Shown here: in pieces, positions 18,209 to 27,100 of the stretch
Layout of the letters: each line of letters opens with the position of its first letter
How positions within the stretch are numbered: the first letter of the stretch is position 1
Source: an uncultured Bacteroidales bacterium
GTDB lineage: Bacteria > Bacteroidota > Bacteroidia > Bacteroidales > Bacteroidaceae
Direction of reading: 5' to 3'
Assembly: GCA_902770725.1 (NCBI GenBank)
Contig: CACXUA010000002.1
Location: 1-60,757 of the forward strand
Length of the DNA stretch: 60,757 bases
Notes under the pieces: model-generated
The model's input: the letters and a program-made list of their open reading frames with translations, nothing else
What the model was told of the DNA's origin: nothing
The model's database searches: none
Program-made: the position numbers and the translations under genes

Positions 18209-19681
18209 GTGAAAAAGGGAATCCTCGGCATGCTCATCATTATGGAGAGCTTCTTCCTGTTGCTCTCCATGCTAATAGCCCTCCTCAATAATGAGGAAGA
18301 CTGGCTTTGCTTCCTGCTCACGGCACTCGGAACGATAGCTGTCGGCTCGTTCTGTATCTTCCTGAGCCGTAGGGAAGAGAACAAACGCATGCGTCGAGCC
18401 GACAACTTCCTCATCGTTTCCCTCTCCTGGATTATCTTCTCCATCATCGGCATGGTGCCGTTCCTCTATCTTACCGACATGGATGTGGCGAGTGCTTTCT
18501 TCGAGACCATGAGCGGCTTCACCACGACGGGCGCCACTTGCATCAACGAGATAGACACTCTGCCGAAAGGTTTGCTCTTCTGGCGCGCCATAACACAATG
18601 GATAGGCGGCCTTGGCATCGTGGTTTTCTCGTTTGCTCTCATTCCCGTTTATGAGATGAAGAACAGCAACATCTATTCGGCCGAGGTGACAGGCTTGGGA
18701 CTCGACAAGTTGCGACCCAAGATAGGTGCTACGGCCCGACGGGTGCTCTTGATTTATCTTGTGCTGACCAGCGCTTGTGCTTTCTGCTACTGGCTCGGCC
18801 CGATGAACCTCTATGATGCCGTCTGCCACGCTTTTACCACGATTGCGACCGGCGGCTTCAGTACGCACTCCGAGAGCATGGCTTACTTCCACAGCAGCTA
18901 TTTGGAATATGTTGCCAGCCTGTTTATGGTGATCAGCAGCGTCAATTTCTCGCTCTATTACTACATGTCCATTCGCCGCAGCCGCGTGCTCTTCCAGAAC
19001 GAAGAGGTGCGCGTCTTCCTTTCTTATATAGGTGTTGCAGTCGTCATCTTCATACTGCTCTTCTACTTTGCTCCTGTTCCAGAGAGTGCCGACAAGTTGT
19101 TGCCGAAGGGCTTCGAAGAGTCGTTCCGTTCGGCCCTCTTCCATGTGAGCAGTGTAGCGACCAGCACCGGCTTCTCGGCACAGAAGTTCGATTATGTGGC
19201 GTGGGGAGCCTCGTTCTGGATGCCGACAGTCGTCATCATGGCAATCGGCTCGTGTGCTGGCAGCACGGCTGGTGGCATAAAGGTCATCCGCATCATCATC
19301 TGTGCCAAGAGCGCCTTTAATGAACTCATCCAGATGTTGCATCCCAGAGCCGTCCTGGGCGTTCGTGTCAACAAGCAAATCGTGCCTGACCATAAAGTGC
19401 GACAGGCTTTGATCTTCGTCTTCATCTATTTCCTGTTGGTAGTCATCGCTATGTCCTGCTACTCCCTGCTTGGTGCAGATGTCGATACAGCACTTGGCAG
19501 CAGCATCAGCATGCTGAGCAATGTCGGTCCCGCCACAGGTGCCACAGGTCCAGCCAGCACCTTTGCTAACGTCCCAGCCTCGGGCAAATGGCTCATGAGC
19601 GCTTATATGTTGATAGGCCGTCTTGAGATATTCACCGTCCTCTTCCTCTTCATGCCAGGCTATTGGAAGGATAGAAAATAG
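18209..19681 (+). CDS. trkH: TrkH-family potassium uptake protein
   Basis: The membrane subunit of a Trk-type K+ uptake system, 490 residues with four M1-P-M2 repeats. Filter-like loops are visible as SGFTTTGATC, TIATGGFST, SVATSTGFSAQ and SNVGPATGATGPAS. No trkA is in the window. The start given is GTG at 18209, as the frame is open only from 18191 and has no ATG before the internal one at 18230. An ATG at 18187 in a different frame reads MIKWKM and then stops; this resembles TrkH N-termini and hints at a small frameshift in the start region (see findings). Confidence 0.93.
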   Translation: MKKGILGMLIIMESFFLLLSMLIALLNNEEDWLCFLLTALGTIAVGSFCIFLSRREENKRMRRADNFLIVSLSWIIFSIIGMVPFLYLTDMDVASAFFETMSGFTTTGATCINEIDTLPKGLLFWRAITQWIGGLGIVVFSFALIPVYEMKNSNIYSAEVTGLGLDKLRPKIGATARRVLLIYLVLTSACAFCYWLGPMNLYDAVCHAFTTIATGGFSTHSESMAYFHSSYLEYVASLFMVISSVNFSLYYYMSIRRSRVLFQNEEVRVFLSYIGVAVVIFILLFYFAPVPESADKLLPKGFEESFRSALFHVSSVATSTGFSAQKFDYVAWGASFWMPTVVIMAIGSCAGSTAGGIKVIRIIICAKSAFNELIQMLHPRAVLGVRVNKQIVPDHKVRQALIFVFIYFLLVVIAMSCYSLLGADVDTALGSSISMLSNVGPATGATGPASTFANVPASGKWLMSAYMLIGRLEIFTVLFLFMPGYWKDRK

Positions 19682-19721
19682 CGAGCCGATATGTCGCAAT
19701 TGTACTTTTAATGTAGAACCT

Positions 19722-20096
19722 ATGTCACAGAAACGTACGACACCAGAGTTTATTACTGAGCTTCAGCAAGGAGAGATATTCGTGTTCGGCAGTAATTTAA
19801 GTGGTATGCATGGTGGCGGGGCAGCACTTGTTGCCTACCGCAAGTTTGGGGCTGTCTGGGGACAGGGTGTCGGCTTGCAAGGCCAAAGCTACGGAATTCC
19901 CACAATGCAAGGTGGGGTGGAGACGATTCAACCTTATGTGGACGAGTTCATCCAGTTTGCTGGGGAACATCCCGAACTGACCTTCCTTGTTACTCGAATC
20001 GGTTGTGGCATAGCAGGCTTTACGGATGACGAGATATCTCCGCTATTCGAGAAGGCGCACAGCATAGAGAATATTGTTCTGCCAGAAGGGTGGTAA
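19722..20096 (+). CDS. Macro-domain-like protein (A1S_2505-like)
   Basis: A 124-residue cytosolic protein. It has the pattern IFVFGSNLSGMHGGGAAL followed by GVGLQGQSYGIPTM and VTRIGCGIAGF, which resembles the phosphate-binding loops of macro domains that hold ADP-ribose; the same small family is known from phages and bacterial genomes under the name A1S_2505. It may bind or hydrolyse an ADP-ribose-like ligand, but this is an inference from the loops. I start it at MSQKRTT (19722); a longer reading from 19623 would overlap trkH and adds a Ser-rich sequence with no likeness. It follows trkH by 40 bp. Confidence 0.75.
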   Translation: MSQKRTTPEFITELQQGEIFVFGSNLSGMHGGGAALVAYRKFGAVWGQGVGLQGQSYGIPTMQGGVETIQPYVDEFIQFAGEHPELTFLVTRIGCGIAGFTDDEISPLFEKAHSIENIVLPEGW

Positions 20097-20149
20097 AAAC
20101 CAATAAAAACAGGGCATTTGTAAATGCCTCTCGTGTAGTTAGAAAACTC

Positions 20150-20201
20150 GGCACGTCGAGTTGATGAACTCAACACGTCGAATTGATGAACTCAGCATGT
20201 T
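20150..20201. repeat. 22-bp phased array, family A (3 units)
   Basis: Cores GGCACGTC (20150), AACACGTC (20172) and AGCATGTT (20194) are exactly 22 bp apart, with spacers containing TTGATGAA. The array lies in the convergent gap between the macro-like gene and the radical SAM gene, and is followed by a run of seven T. The core sequence has drifted but the pitch has not. Confidence 0.85.
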
Positions 20202-20216
20202 GATTTTTTTATTATC

Positions 20217-20993
20217 TTAGCAGCTGACGCTTACTTCGATACCAAGCTGTCGGATACGAGCTGCTATGGATTGCATCACTTCGGGGTCTGCTTTCTCGAG
20301 TCCGGCGACGGGCGTCTCGCGATCCAAAGTGTAGAGCATGACTGAGCGAGGTTTGATGCGGGCTAACGCTTTGAGGTAGGGAACAATGTATTCCTCGCCA
20401 GTGTTATCGACGGAACAGCCTTCGTACTCGCCCCGCATGAGCATTGTCTGGATGATGCAATGGCCGCGGAAGAGTTCAAGGCAGGCAATCTGCTCTTCGA
20501 CATCGTAGTGCCCTTGCGGACGATCTACATTATTTATATATATAGGGCTGACGGTGTCGAGTTTCAAGATGTTGTTGTCGAAGTGGAGGAGTGCTTCGCG
20601 AATCTCGGGCCGGCGTATCTGTGTGGCGTTCGAGAGGATGCTCATCTTGGCCGACGGGCAATAGATGTCCCTGACCTGACGCACCCTATCGACTATTTCA
20701 GGGAAATTGGGGTGCAAGGTTGGCTCGCCGTTTCCGGCGAAGGTCAGTACGTCGGGCACTATGCCTTCTGCCTTCAGTTCTTGGAGTTTGCTTTCGAGGC
20801 CATCGACCACCTCGTCGGCCGTTGGCAACGGATTCTTAGTGCGACGCTCACGGTTCAAGCCGCACTCGCAATAGATACAGTCGAAGCTGCACACTTTTCC
20901 ACCCTTCGGCAGCAGATTGATGCCGAGAGAGATGCCCAACCGACGGCTGTGGATGGGTCCGAAAACAGGGGAATCGTAGATGATTGTGCTCAT
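20217..20993 (-). CDS. Radical SAM protein
   Basis: A 258-residue radical SAM enzyme with the cluster motif CSFDCIYCECG (CxxxCxxC) near residue 30. It continues with LTFAGNGEPTLHPNF, SNATQIRRPEI, LDTVSPIYINNVDRP and a C-terminal YTLDRETP, the layout of the Bacteroidetes short radical SAM family whose reaction is not known. The N-terminus starts STIIYDSPVFGPIHSRRLG. I use the ATG at 20993, since a TACCTTTG promoter box (21002-21009) excludes the ATG at 21014. No neighbour explains its substrate. Confidence 0.9.
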   Translation of the reverse strand: MSTIIYDSPVFGPIHSRRLGISLGINLLPKGGKVCSFDCIYCECGLNRERRTKNPLPTADEVVDGLESKLQELKAEGIVPDVLTFAGNGEPTLHPNFPEIVDRVRQVRDIYCPSAKMSILSNATQIRRPEIREALLHFDNNILKLDTVSPIYINNVDRPQGHYDVEEQIACLELFRGHCIIQTMLMRGEYEGCSVDNTGEEYIVPYLKALARIKPRSVMLYTLDRETPVAGLEKADPEVMQSIAARIRQLGIEVSVSC

Positions 20994-21001
20994 AACTTGT
21001 G

Positions 21002-21009
21002 CAAAGGTA
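21002..21009 (-). promoter_or_regulatory. Bacteroidetes -7 element for the radical SAM gene
   Basis: The minus strand reads TACCTTTG nine bases before the ATG at 20993, again implying a very short leader. It decides which ATG is used. Confidence 0.55.
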
Positions 21010-21121
21010 CGCAATAAAATTAAAAAATAAAAATGAAAAATTAAAAATTGAATGCTATGGGCAAAGAATTAAAAAAACATAATTATGAACTATGAACTAT
21101 GGACTATGAATGAAAAAGTCG

Positions 21122-21129
21122 TACTTTTG
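21122..21129 (+). promoter_or_regulatory. Bacteroidetes -7 element for the DUF4294 gene
   Basis: TACTTTTG fits TAnnTTTG and ends nine bases before the ATG at 21138. Upstream lies an A-rich stretch with ATGAACT simple repeats (21084-21110). Confidence 0.5.
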
Positions 21130-21137
21130 CAGCGGAA

Positions 21138-21773
21138 ATGGTACGGAAGGCGATTATAATGAGCATGTTGGTGCTCCTGAGCCCTTGTATTTTCGCTCAG
21201 GGAGAAGACGACGGACTGCTGCCGCAAGAGCCGGTGAACTACAAGCTCAAACTGCAGAGGTTCCGCTACGTGAAGCCTATCATAGAGAATGGCGACACGA
21301 TGTGGTGCTACCTCTTGCCCGAGTTGTGGGTATATCCGCCAATGGTCTTCAAGAACGAAAAGCAGCGACGGGCCTACAATCGACTCGTCTATAATGTGAA
21401 GAAGGTGTTGCCCATCGCCCAGCAGGCCAGTGATCTGATTTCCGAGACTTATTTGGCGTTGGAGGCCCTGCCTACCAAGAAGGAGAAGAGCGCCCATATC
21501 AGTGCGGTTGAGAAGGAGATTAAGGAGATGTACACACCGCAGATGAAGAAGCTCACCTATAGTCAGGGCAAGCTCCTCATCAAGCTTGTGGACCGCGAAT
21601 GCAATCAGTCCTCCTACGAAATCGTGCAGGCGTTTCTGGGCCCAGCCCGTGCCGCTTTCTATCAGGTCTTTGCCTGGACGTTCCGAGCCAGCCTGAAGAA
21701 AGAGTACCGCCCGGAGGAAGAAGACAAGCTCATCGAACGCGTCGTCCGTCAGGTCGAAACAGGGCAGATATAA
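21138..21773 (+). CDS. DUF4294 domain-containing exported protein
   Basis: A 211-residue protein with a signal peptide (MVRKAIIMSMLVLLSPCIFAQ). The body matches the Bacteroidetes DUF4294 family: NGDTMWCYLLPELWVYPP, RAYNRLVYNVKKVLPIA, a helical middle, and LVDRECNQSSYEIVQAF followed by FRASLKKEYRP. The family is common in the phylum and its function is not known; the export signal places it in the periplasm. It is alone on its strand, with its own promoter before it and a 22-bp array plus terminator after it. Confidence 0.88.
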   Translation: MVRKAIIMSMLVLLSPCIFAQGEDDGLLPQEPVNYKLKLQRFRYVKPIIENGDTMWCYLLPELWVYPPMVFKNEKQRRAYNRLVYNVKKVLPIAQQASDLISETYLALEALPTKKEKSAHISAVEKEIKEMYTPQMKKLTYSQGKLLIKLVDRECNQSSYEIVQAFLGPARAAFYQVFAWTFRASLKKEYRPEEEDKLIERVVRQVETGQI

Positions 21774-21777
21774 ATGC

Positions 21778-21851
21778 GACGTGCCGCATTGGCCAACACG
21801 GCACGCCATCTTTCGAAACTCGGCACGCCGAAATTGCCAACGCGGCACGCC
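21778..21851. repeat. 22-bp phased array, family A (4 units)
   Basis: Cores GACGTGCC (21778) and GGCACGCC (21800, 21822, 21844) lie exactly 22 bp apart, starting four bases after the DUF4294 stop codon and running up to its terminator. Confidence 0.9.
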
Positions 21852-21859
21852 GCGTTTGA

Positions 21860-21888
21860 AGACGCAAATGTTGCGTCTGTTTTTTTTT
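21860..21888 (+). terminator. Rho-independent terminator after DUF4294
   Basis: AGACGCAA and TTGCGTCT form an 8-bp stem with an ATG loop (21860-21878), followed by nine T. The T tract overlaps the cysS stop codon on the other strand. Confidence 0.8.
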
Positions 21889-23386
21889 ATTTGTTCAGGG
21901 TCCAGGAGAAGCCGTCCTTCGTGTCCTTCACCTCAAAGCCGAGGGCAGCGAGGTCATCGCGAATCTTGTCGCTCAAGGCCCAGTTCTTCTCTGCTTTTGC
22001 TGCCTGACGTTGTTCGAGGAGCATGTTCACGACGGCTCCGAAAGCCTCTTCGCGTGCCTTGTTGCTCACGCCAGTGTCCTGCTTGAGACCGAGGATGTCG
22101 GTCGTGAAGGTCTCCATGAGTTGGAGCAGTGCCTGTGCCACTTCGGCAGTGATGCTGGCCTTTTTGTCCGTCAGCGTGTTGATGACGCGGCAAGCATCGA
22201 ACAGGTGGCTGATGACGATGGGCGAGTTCAGATCGTCGTTCATCGCGTCGTAGAGTTTCGTGCGCAGTTCGTCGACGTACTTCATCTCGACCTGCGGCTG
22301 TCCCTTCACCTTTTGTCCCTCCTGGAGGCGGCGCAGGTTCTTCAGTCCGTCCATCAGTCGGGCCAGTCCCTTCTCAGCAGCCTGAAGTGCTTCGTTGCCG
22401 AAGTCCACCGTCGAACGATAATGTGCCTGCAGGATGAAGAAGCGGATGGTCATCGGCGTGTAGGCCTGAGAAAGCAGCGGATGGTCACCCGTGAAGAACT
22501 GCGGCAGGGTGATGAAGTTGTTGTAGGACTTGCCCATCTTCTTGCCGTCGATGGTGATCATGTTGTTGTGCATCCAGTAGTGGACCATCTGGTCGCCCTG
22601 ACTGGCGACGGCTTGAGCTATTTCGCATTCGTGGTGTGGGAAGATGAGGTCCATGCCTCCGCCGTGGATGTCGAAGTGATCCCCCAAGTACTTACGTCCC
22701 ATTGCCGTGCACTCGCAGTGCCATCCGGGGAATCCATCGCTCCAAGGTGACGGCCAGCGCATGATATGTTCGGGCTGTGCGGCTTTCCAAAGGGCGAAGT
22801 CCGCCTGGTTGTGCTTCTCGCCGACTCCAGCCAACTCGCGGCTCGCATCCTTGATGTTCTCAAGATCACGGCCCGAGAGAATGCCCCAGCGGTGATCCTT
22901 GTTGTACTTCTCGATGTCGAAATAGATACTGCCGTTGCTCTCGTAAGCGTAGCCGTTGTCGAGGATCTGCTGCACCAGAGCCTGTTGCTCGATGATGTGG
23001 CCCGTGGCATGCGGCTCGATGCTTGGCGGCAAGCAACCCAGCGCGTCCATCGCCTCGTGGAAGCGATTCGTGTAGTATTGCGCTACTTCCATCGGCTCGA
23101 GTTGTTCCAGTCGAGCCTTCTTTGCAATCTTGTCCTCACCCTCATCAGCATCGTGCTCCAAGTGGCCTACGTCCGTAATGTTGCGAACATAGCGCACCTT
23201 GTAGCCAATATGCTGCAGGTAGCGGAAAAGGAGGTCGAACGTGATGGCCGGTCTGGCATGTCCGAGGTGGGCATCACCATAGACAGTCGGACCGCAGACA
23301 TACATCCCGACGCGACCCGGATTGAGCGGCTTGAAGAGTTCCTTCTGCCGGCTCAGGGTATTATAAATAAGGAGTGGTTGTTCCAT
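21887..23386 (-). CDS. cysS: Cysteinyl-tRNA synthetase
   Basis: A class I aminoacyl-tRNA synthetase that charges tRNA-Cys in the cytoplasm. HIGH-type motif: [10 protein letters not shown] near residue 37; zinc-binding Cys/His around [15 protein letters not shown] and FPHHECE; KMSKS-type loop [10 protein letters not shown]. The C-terminal DALR-like and tail domains complete a normal 499-residue protein. It is the first gene of a minus-strand run with a possible TACCTTTG promoter 51 bp upstream. Confidence 0.97.
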   Translation of the reverse strand: MEQPLLIYNTLSRQKELFKPLNPGRVGMYVCGPTVYGDAHLGHARPAITFDLLFRYLQHIGYKVRYVRNITDVGHLEHDADEGEDKIAKKARLEQLEPMEVAQYYTNRFHEAMDALGCLPPSIEPHATGHIIEQQALVQQILDNGYAYESNGSIYFDIEKYNKDHRWGILSGRDLENIKDASRELAGVGEKHNQADFALWKAAQPEHIMRWPSPWSDGFPGWHCECTAMGRKYLGDHFDIHGGGMDLIFPHHECEIAQAVASQGDQMVHYWMHNNMITIDGKKMGKSYNNFITLPQFFTGDHPLLSQAYTPMTIRFFILQAHYRSTVDFGNEALQAAEKGLARLMDGLKNLRRLQEGQKVKGQPQVEMKYVDELRTKLYDAMNDDLNSPIVISHLFDACRVINTLTDKKASITAEVAQALLQLMETFTTDILGLKQDTGVSNKAREEAFGAVVNMLLEQRQAAKAEKNWALSDKIRDDLAALGFEVKDTKDGFSWTLNK

Positions 23387-23436
23387 GTTGTAGTGTTTAG
23401 TGGTTAGAGGTTTGTTTTGGGGTGTAGATTAGAAGC

Positions 23437-23478
23437 CAAAGGTATTCTCTAACCTCTAACCCCTAACCCCTAACCTTT
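23437..23478 (-). promoter_or_regulatory. -7 element and CCTAACC repeat upstream of cysS
   Basis: The minus strand reads TACCTTTG at 23437-23444. Immediately upstream (23445-23478) lies a 7-bp simple repeat, (CCTAACC)n, of the kind seen elsewhere between genes here. A related inverted copy (TTAGTGGTTAGAGG) sits at 23397-23410. Confidence 0.45.
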
Positions 23479-23480
23479 CT

Positions 23481-23804
23481 TTAACTTTCAATTGACTCTC
23501 CGTACTCCAGTTCGCCGTCCACAACCCAACGGAGGTCTTTAGGGTCGAACTCGCCCATCTTGTCCTTCTTGGCTTGCTTTGCGACATACTTTGCCACTTC
23601 CTCCACGTCGATGTCAATGTCTTCGTCGCCATTATGCTTGTCGAGTAAATCGACATAATACTCGCCGATGACATCGATGAAGTAGTAAAGTTCTTCCTCC
23701 GTGAACTTGTCCTTGAGTTCCTGCGGCAGGTAGTTCTGGATGTACTCGACCGTCAAACGGTCGTCCTCAGCATCTTTGAGGAGGTCTTCTTCAAAGGTAC
23801 TCAT
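23481..23804 (-). CDS. Small acidic conserved protein
   Basis: A 107-residue, strongly acidic cytosolic protein that I cannot name. It starts STFEEDLLKDAEDD, has a probable helical bundle with EYIQNYLPQELKDKF and ELYYFIDVIGEYY, an Asp-rich stretch EDIDIDVEEV, and ends in a small beta part DLRWVVDGELEYGES. Similar short acidic genes occur beside trx and dnaE in related genomes, as far as I recall. It lies 47 bp after trxA on the same strand. Confidence 0.7.
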   Translation of the reverse strand: MSTFEEDLLKDAEDDRLTVEYIQNYLPQELKDKFTEEELYYFIDVIGEYYVDLLDKHNGDEDIDIDVEEVAKYVAKQAKKDKMGEFDPKDLRWVVDGELEYGESIES

Positions 23805-23816
23805 ATGGGTTTAGGA

Positions 23817-23840
23817 TTAAAGATTAAAGATTAAGGAATA
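23817..23840. repeat. AAGATTA simple repeat
   Basis: Tandem TTAAAGA/TTAAGGA units of about 7 bp fill the short gap between trxA and the small acidic gene. Confidence 0.5.
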
Positions 23841-23851
23841 AGGGGTGGAAA

Positions 23852-24166
23852 TCAGAGCATAGCCTTGATTTTCTCTTCGAGAGCGGGCTTGGGTACAAGA
23901 CCTACGCTGCGGTCCACTTCCTTGCCGTCCTTGATGAAGACAATGGTAGGGATGTTGCGTACGCCAAAGCGCATTGGCAGGTCCTCGTCCTCTTCTACAT
24001 CGCACTTGCCAATGATGGCCATGCCGTCATAATCCTTTGCCAGTTCCTCAATGACGGGAGCAAGGCGTTTGCAAGGGCCACACCAAGTTGCCCAAAAATC
24101 CAATACGATAGGCTTGCCGGTAGCTACCAGAGCCTCAAAGTTACCTGTGTTAATTACTTGTGCCAT
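23852..24166 (-). CDS. trxA: Thioredoxin
   Basis: A 104-residue cytosolic thioredoxin that reduces disulfides in target proteins. The active site is WATWCGPCKRLAPV with the CGPC pair, preceded by VLDFWA and followed by the cis-Pro loop region RNIPTIVF. No signal peptide is present. It lies 13 bp after the dnaE stop on the same strand and is probably transcribed with it. Confidence 0.97.
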   Translation of the reverse strand: MAQVINTGNFEALVATGKPIVLDFWATWCGPCKRLAPVIEELAKDYDGMAIIGKCDVEEDEDLPMRFGVRNIPTIVFIKDGKEVDRSVGLVPKPALEEKIKAML

Positions 24167-24179
24167 AATACTTATATAT

Positions 24180-27100
24180 TTATTGGTTAATGCTATATGA
24201 TAGTGCGTCGCTGTTCTCTATGTCGTTCAGGAACTGGCGCGTCACCTTGATTCGAGTGTTGCGAGAGTTCATGCGAAGTTGGTTGTGAGGATTGGTGGCA
24301 TCAACAAAGACCATTTGCAAAGCTGTGTTGCCAGGATTCTCTTCCGCATACGATGTCAGCATCTCCACGTCGTCTTTGTTCAACTCATTCGTGTTGACGA
24401 CAATCGTAATGCGCTCGATGACCTTATCGCTGACGTCGGCAAGCCAGTCGATATGACCGATACGAAGTTCGTACTCGCCCTCCTTGAAGCGATGTTTCTC
24501 GACGGTTCCGCTGATGAGCACAGAGCGATCCACACTCAAGAAAGCCCCCCACTTTACCCAATTATCACCGAAGAGGGCAATCTCGCCAGTGCCGCTGAAG
24601 TCCTCGATAGTAGCCACGCCATAAGGCTTGCCGTTCTTTGTTGTACCGGAACGAACGGCAGTCACGATGCCACCCAGTCGGACATTCTGGTCGGCAAAGG
24701 CAGTGAGGTAGTCCATCTCTGCCATCTTCAGGTTGCAGACATTTTGCAGGATGACGTAATACTCGTCGAGAGGATGTGCTGACAGATAGATGCCGACCAG
24801 CGAACGCTCCTTGTTCAGGCGTTCCAAAGCGGTCCATTCCTCTGCTTCGGGCACAGCAGGCTTGTTCAGTTCAATGGAATCCATGCCGAAGAGCGAGAAC
24901 TGTGCCTCCATCTGTGCTTGCTGGAACTGTGTGCCATAACGAATGAGCAGGTCAAGGAAGATGTCGCCCTTCTGGTTCTCGGCAACGAACTGTTCGCGGC
25001 GAATATTGCCGGCGATGTTGTCGAGGGCACCGCTTAGGGCAAGACATTCTAAACCGTTTCGCTTGATGGAAGACATGTTTACACGCTCTGCAAAGTCGAA
25101 GATGTCCTTGAAGGCACCGTTCTTTTCCCTTTCATCCACGATGGCTTGAACGGCAGCCTCGCCAAGTCCCTTGATAGCCATTAAGCCGTAACGTATCTGC
25201 TGACGGTCGTTGACACCGAAGTCGCGATGTGATTCGTTGACGTCAGGACCAAGCACCTCAATCTTCATGGCATGACATTCCTCAAGCAACTTGGTTACTT
25301 CCTTCACATCATCCTTGCCTCGCGTCAGCAAGGCCGCCATGAACTCTGCAGGATAATGGGCTTTCATGTATGCCGTCTGATATGCCACCCACGAATAGCA
25401 AGCAGCATGGGACTTGTTGAAGGCATACTCTGCAAACTTCTCCCATTCTCCCCAAATCTTTTCAAGTGTTTTCTTGTCGTGTCCGTTCTCGATGCCTCCA
25501 TTGATGAACTTTGGCCTCATCTGTGTGATGACATCCTTCATCTTCTTGCCCATCGCCTTTCGTAGCGTGTCACTCTCGCCTCGGGTAAAGCCTGCAAGCT
25601 TGCGGGCCAGCAACATAACCTGCTCCTGATATACCGTGATGCCATAAGTGTCGCGAAGGTATTCCTCGCAAGCATCAAGGTCGTATGTGATGGGCTCCTG
25701 TCCGTTCTTACGCTTGATGAACTGTGGAATCTTGCCCATTGGACCAGGACGGTAGAGGGCATTCATGGCGATAAGGTCCTCGAAGACCGTCGGATGCAAT
25801 TCCTTTAGGTATTTCCTCATGCCGGCAGACTCGAATTGGAATGTGCCGACGGTTCGCCCTTCCTGATATAACTTATAGGTAAGCGGGTCGTCGATTGGAA
25901 TGTTGTCCAGGTCAACATCTATGCCATGAGCCTCCTTCACGATACGGCACGCTTCCTTCAATTGAGAGAGGGTCTTCAAGCCAAGGAAGTCCATCTTGAT
26001 GAGGCCGGTGCTCTCGATGACATGTCCATCGTATTGTGTGACAGCAGTCTTGCGGTCGGGGAAGTCGGGGTCGTCTGCCGTCGAAACAGGAACATGGTCG
26101 CTGATAGGGTCACGGCAAATGATGAAGCCACAAGCATGAATGCCTGTATTGCGGACTGTGCCCTCAAGTTTGAGAGCGTATTTGATGGTGTCGGCTTCTT
26201 TTTGGTCTCTTGAGAACTTTGCCTCTTTCAGTTCAGGAGTGAACTCAATGAAGTTCTCGAGCGTTTCTTTCCTCTTTTTCCCATCGGGCAAGTCAGGCAA
26301 TCGTTCGGGCATAGCCTTGCACCAAGCATTGACTACGGACAGAGGAACCTTCTCCACCCTTCCGACATCTTTGATGCTATTCTTTGCTGCCATCTTTCCA
26401 TAGGTAATGATATGGGCACAGTTCTCTGCTCCATACTTATCCATTACCCATTGCAAGACTTTTCCTCTGCCATCGTCGTCAAAGTCGGTATCGATATCGG
26501 GCAGAGAGATGCGGTCAGGATTGAGGAAACGCTCGAACAGGAGGTCGTACTTGAGCGGGTCGAGGCGCGTGATGCCGAGGCAATAGGCAACGACAGAGCC
26601 TGCTGCCGAACCTCGACCAGGACCTACCCATACATCCAAATTGTTACGAGCGCTGTTGATGAAGTCTTGCACGATGAGGAAGTAACCAGGGAAGCCCATG
26701 GTCTTCATGATGTGCAGTTCGAAGCGAATACGGTCGTCTATTTCTTTGGAAAGTGGGGTGGGATAGAGGCGCTCGGCACCCTCGTAGGCAAGTTTGGCAA
26801 GATAGTCTGCTTCGAACTTTATCCTGTATAGTTTGTCAATGCCGCCAAGTTTCTTTATCTTCTTTTCGCCTTCTTCTCGAGGCATGGGGTTCTCTCCATT
26901 CTCATCGCTGGTAAACTCCTTGAAGAGATCCTCATCTGTATATTTCTGCCTCCATAGTTCTTCTGTACCAAACTCCTCAGGAATGGGAAAGAAAGGCATG
27001 ATGGCGTTCGACTCGAGGTCGTACATCTCGACTTTATCTAATATCTCTTGGGTGTTGGCAAGTGCCTCGGGAATGTCTTTGAAGAGGAGATTCATCTCGG

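Noticed and set aside
23797..23804. Promoter box TACCTTTG at the start of the small acidic gene
   Set aside because: It is formed by the codons for Ser-Thr-Phe-Glu within the gene itself, so it is a chance match.
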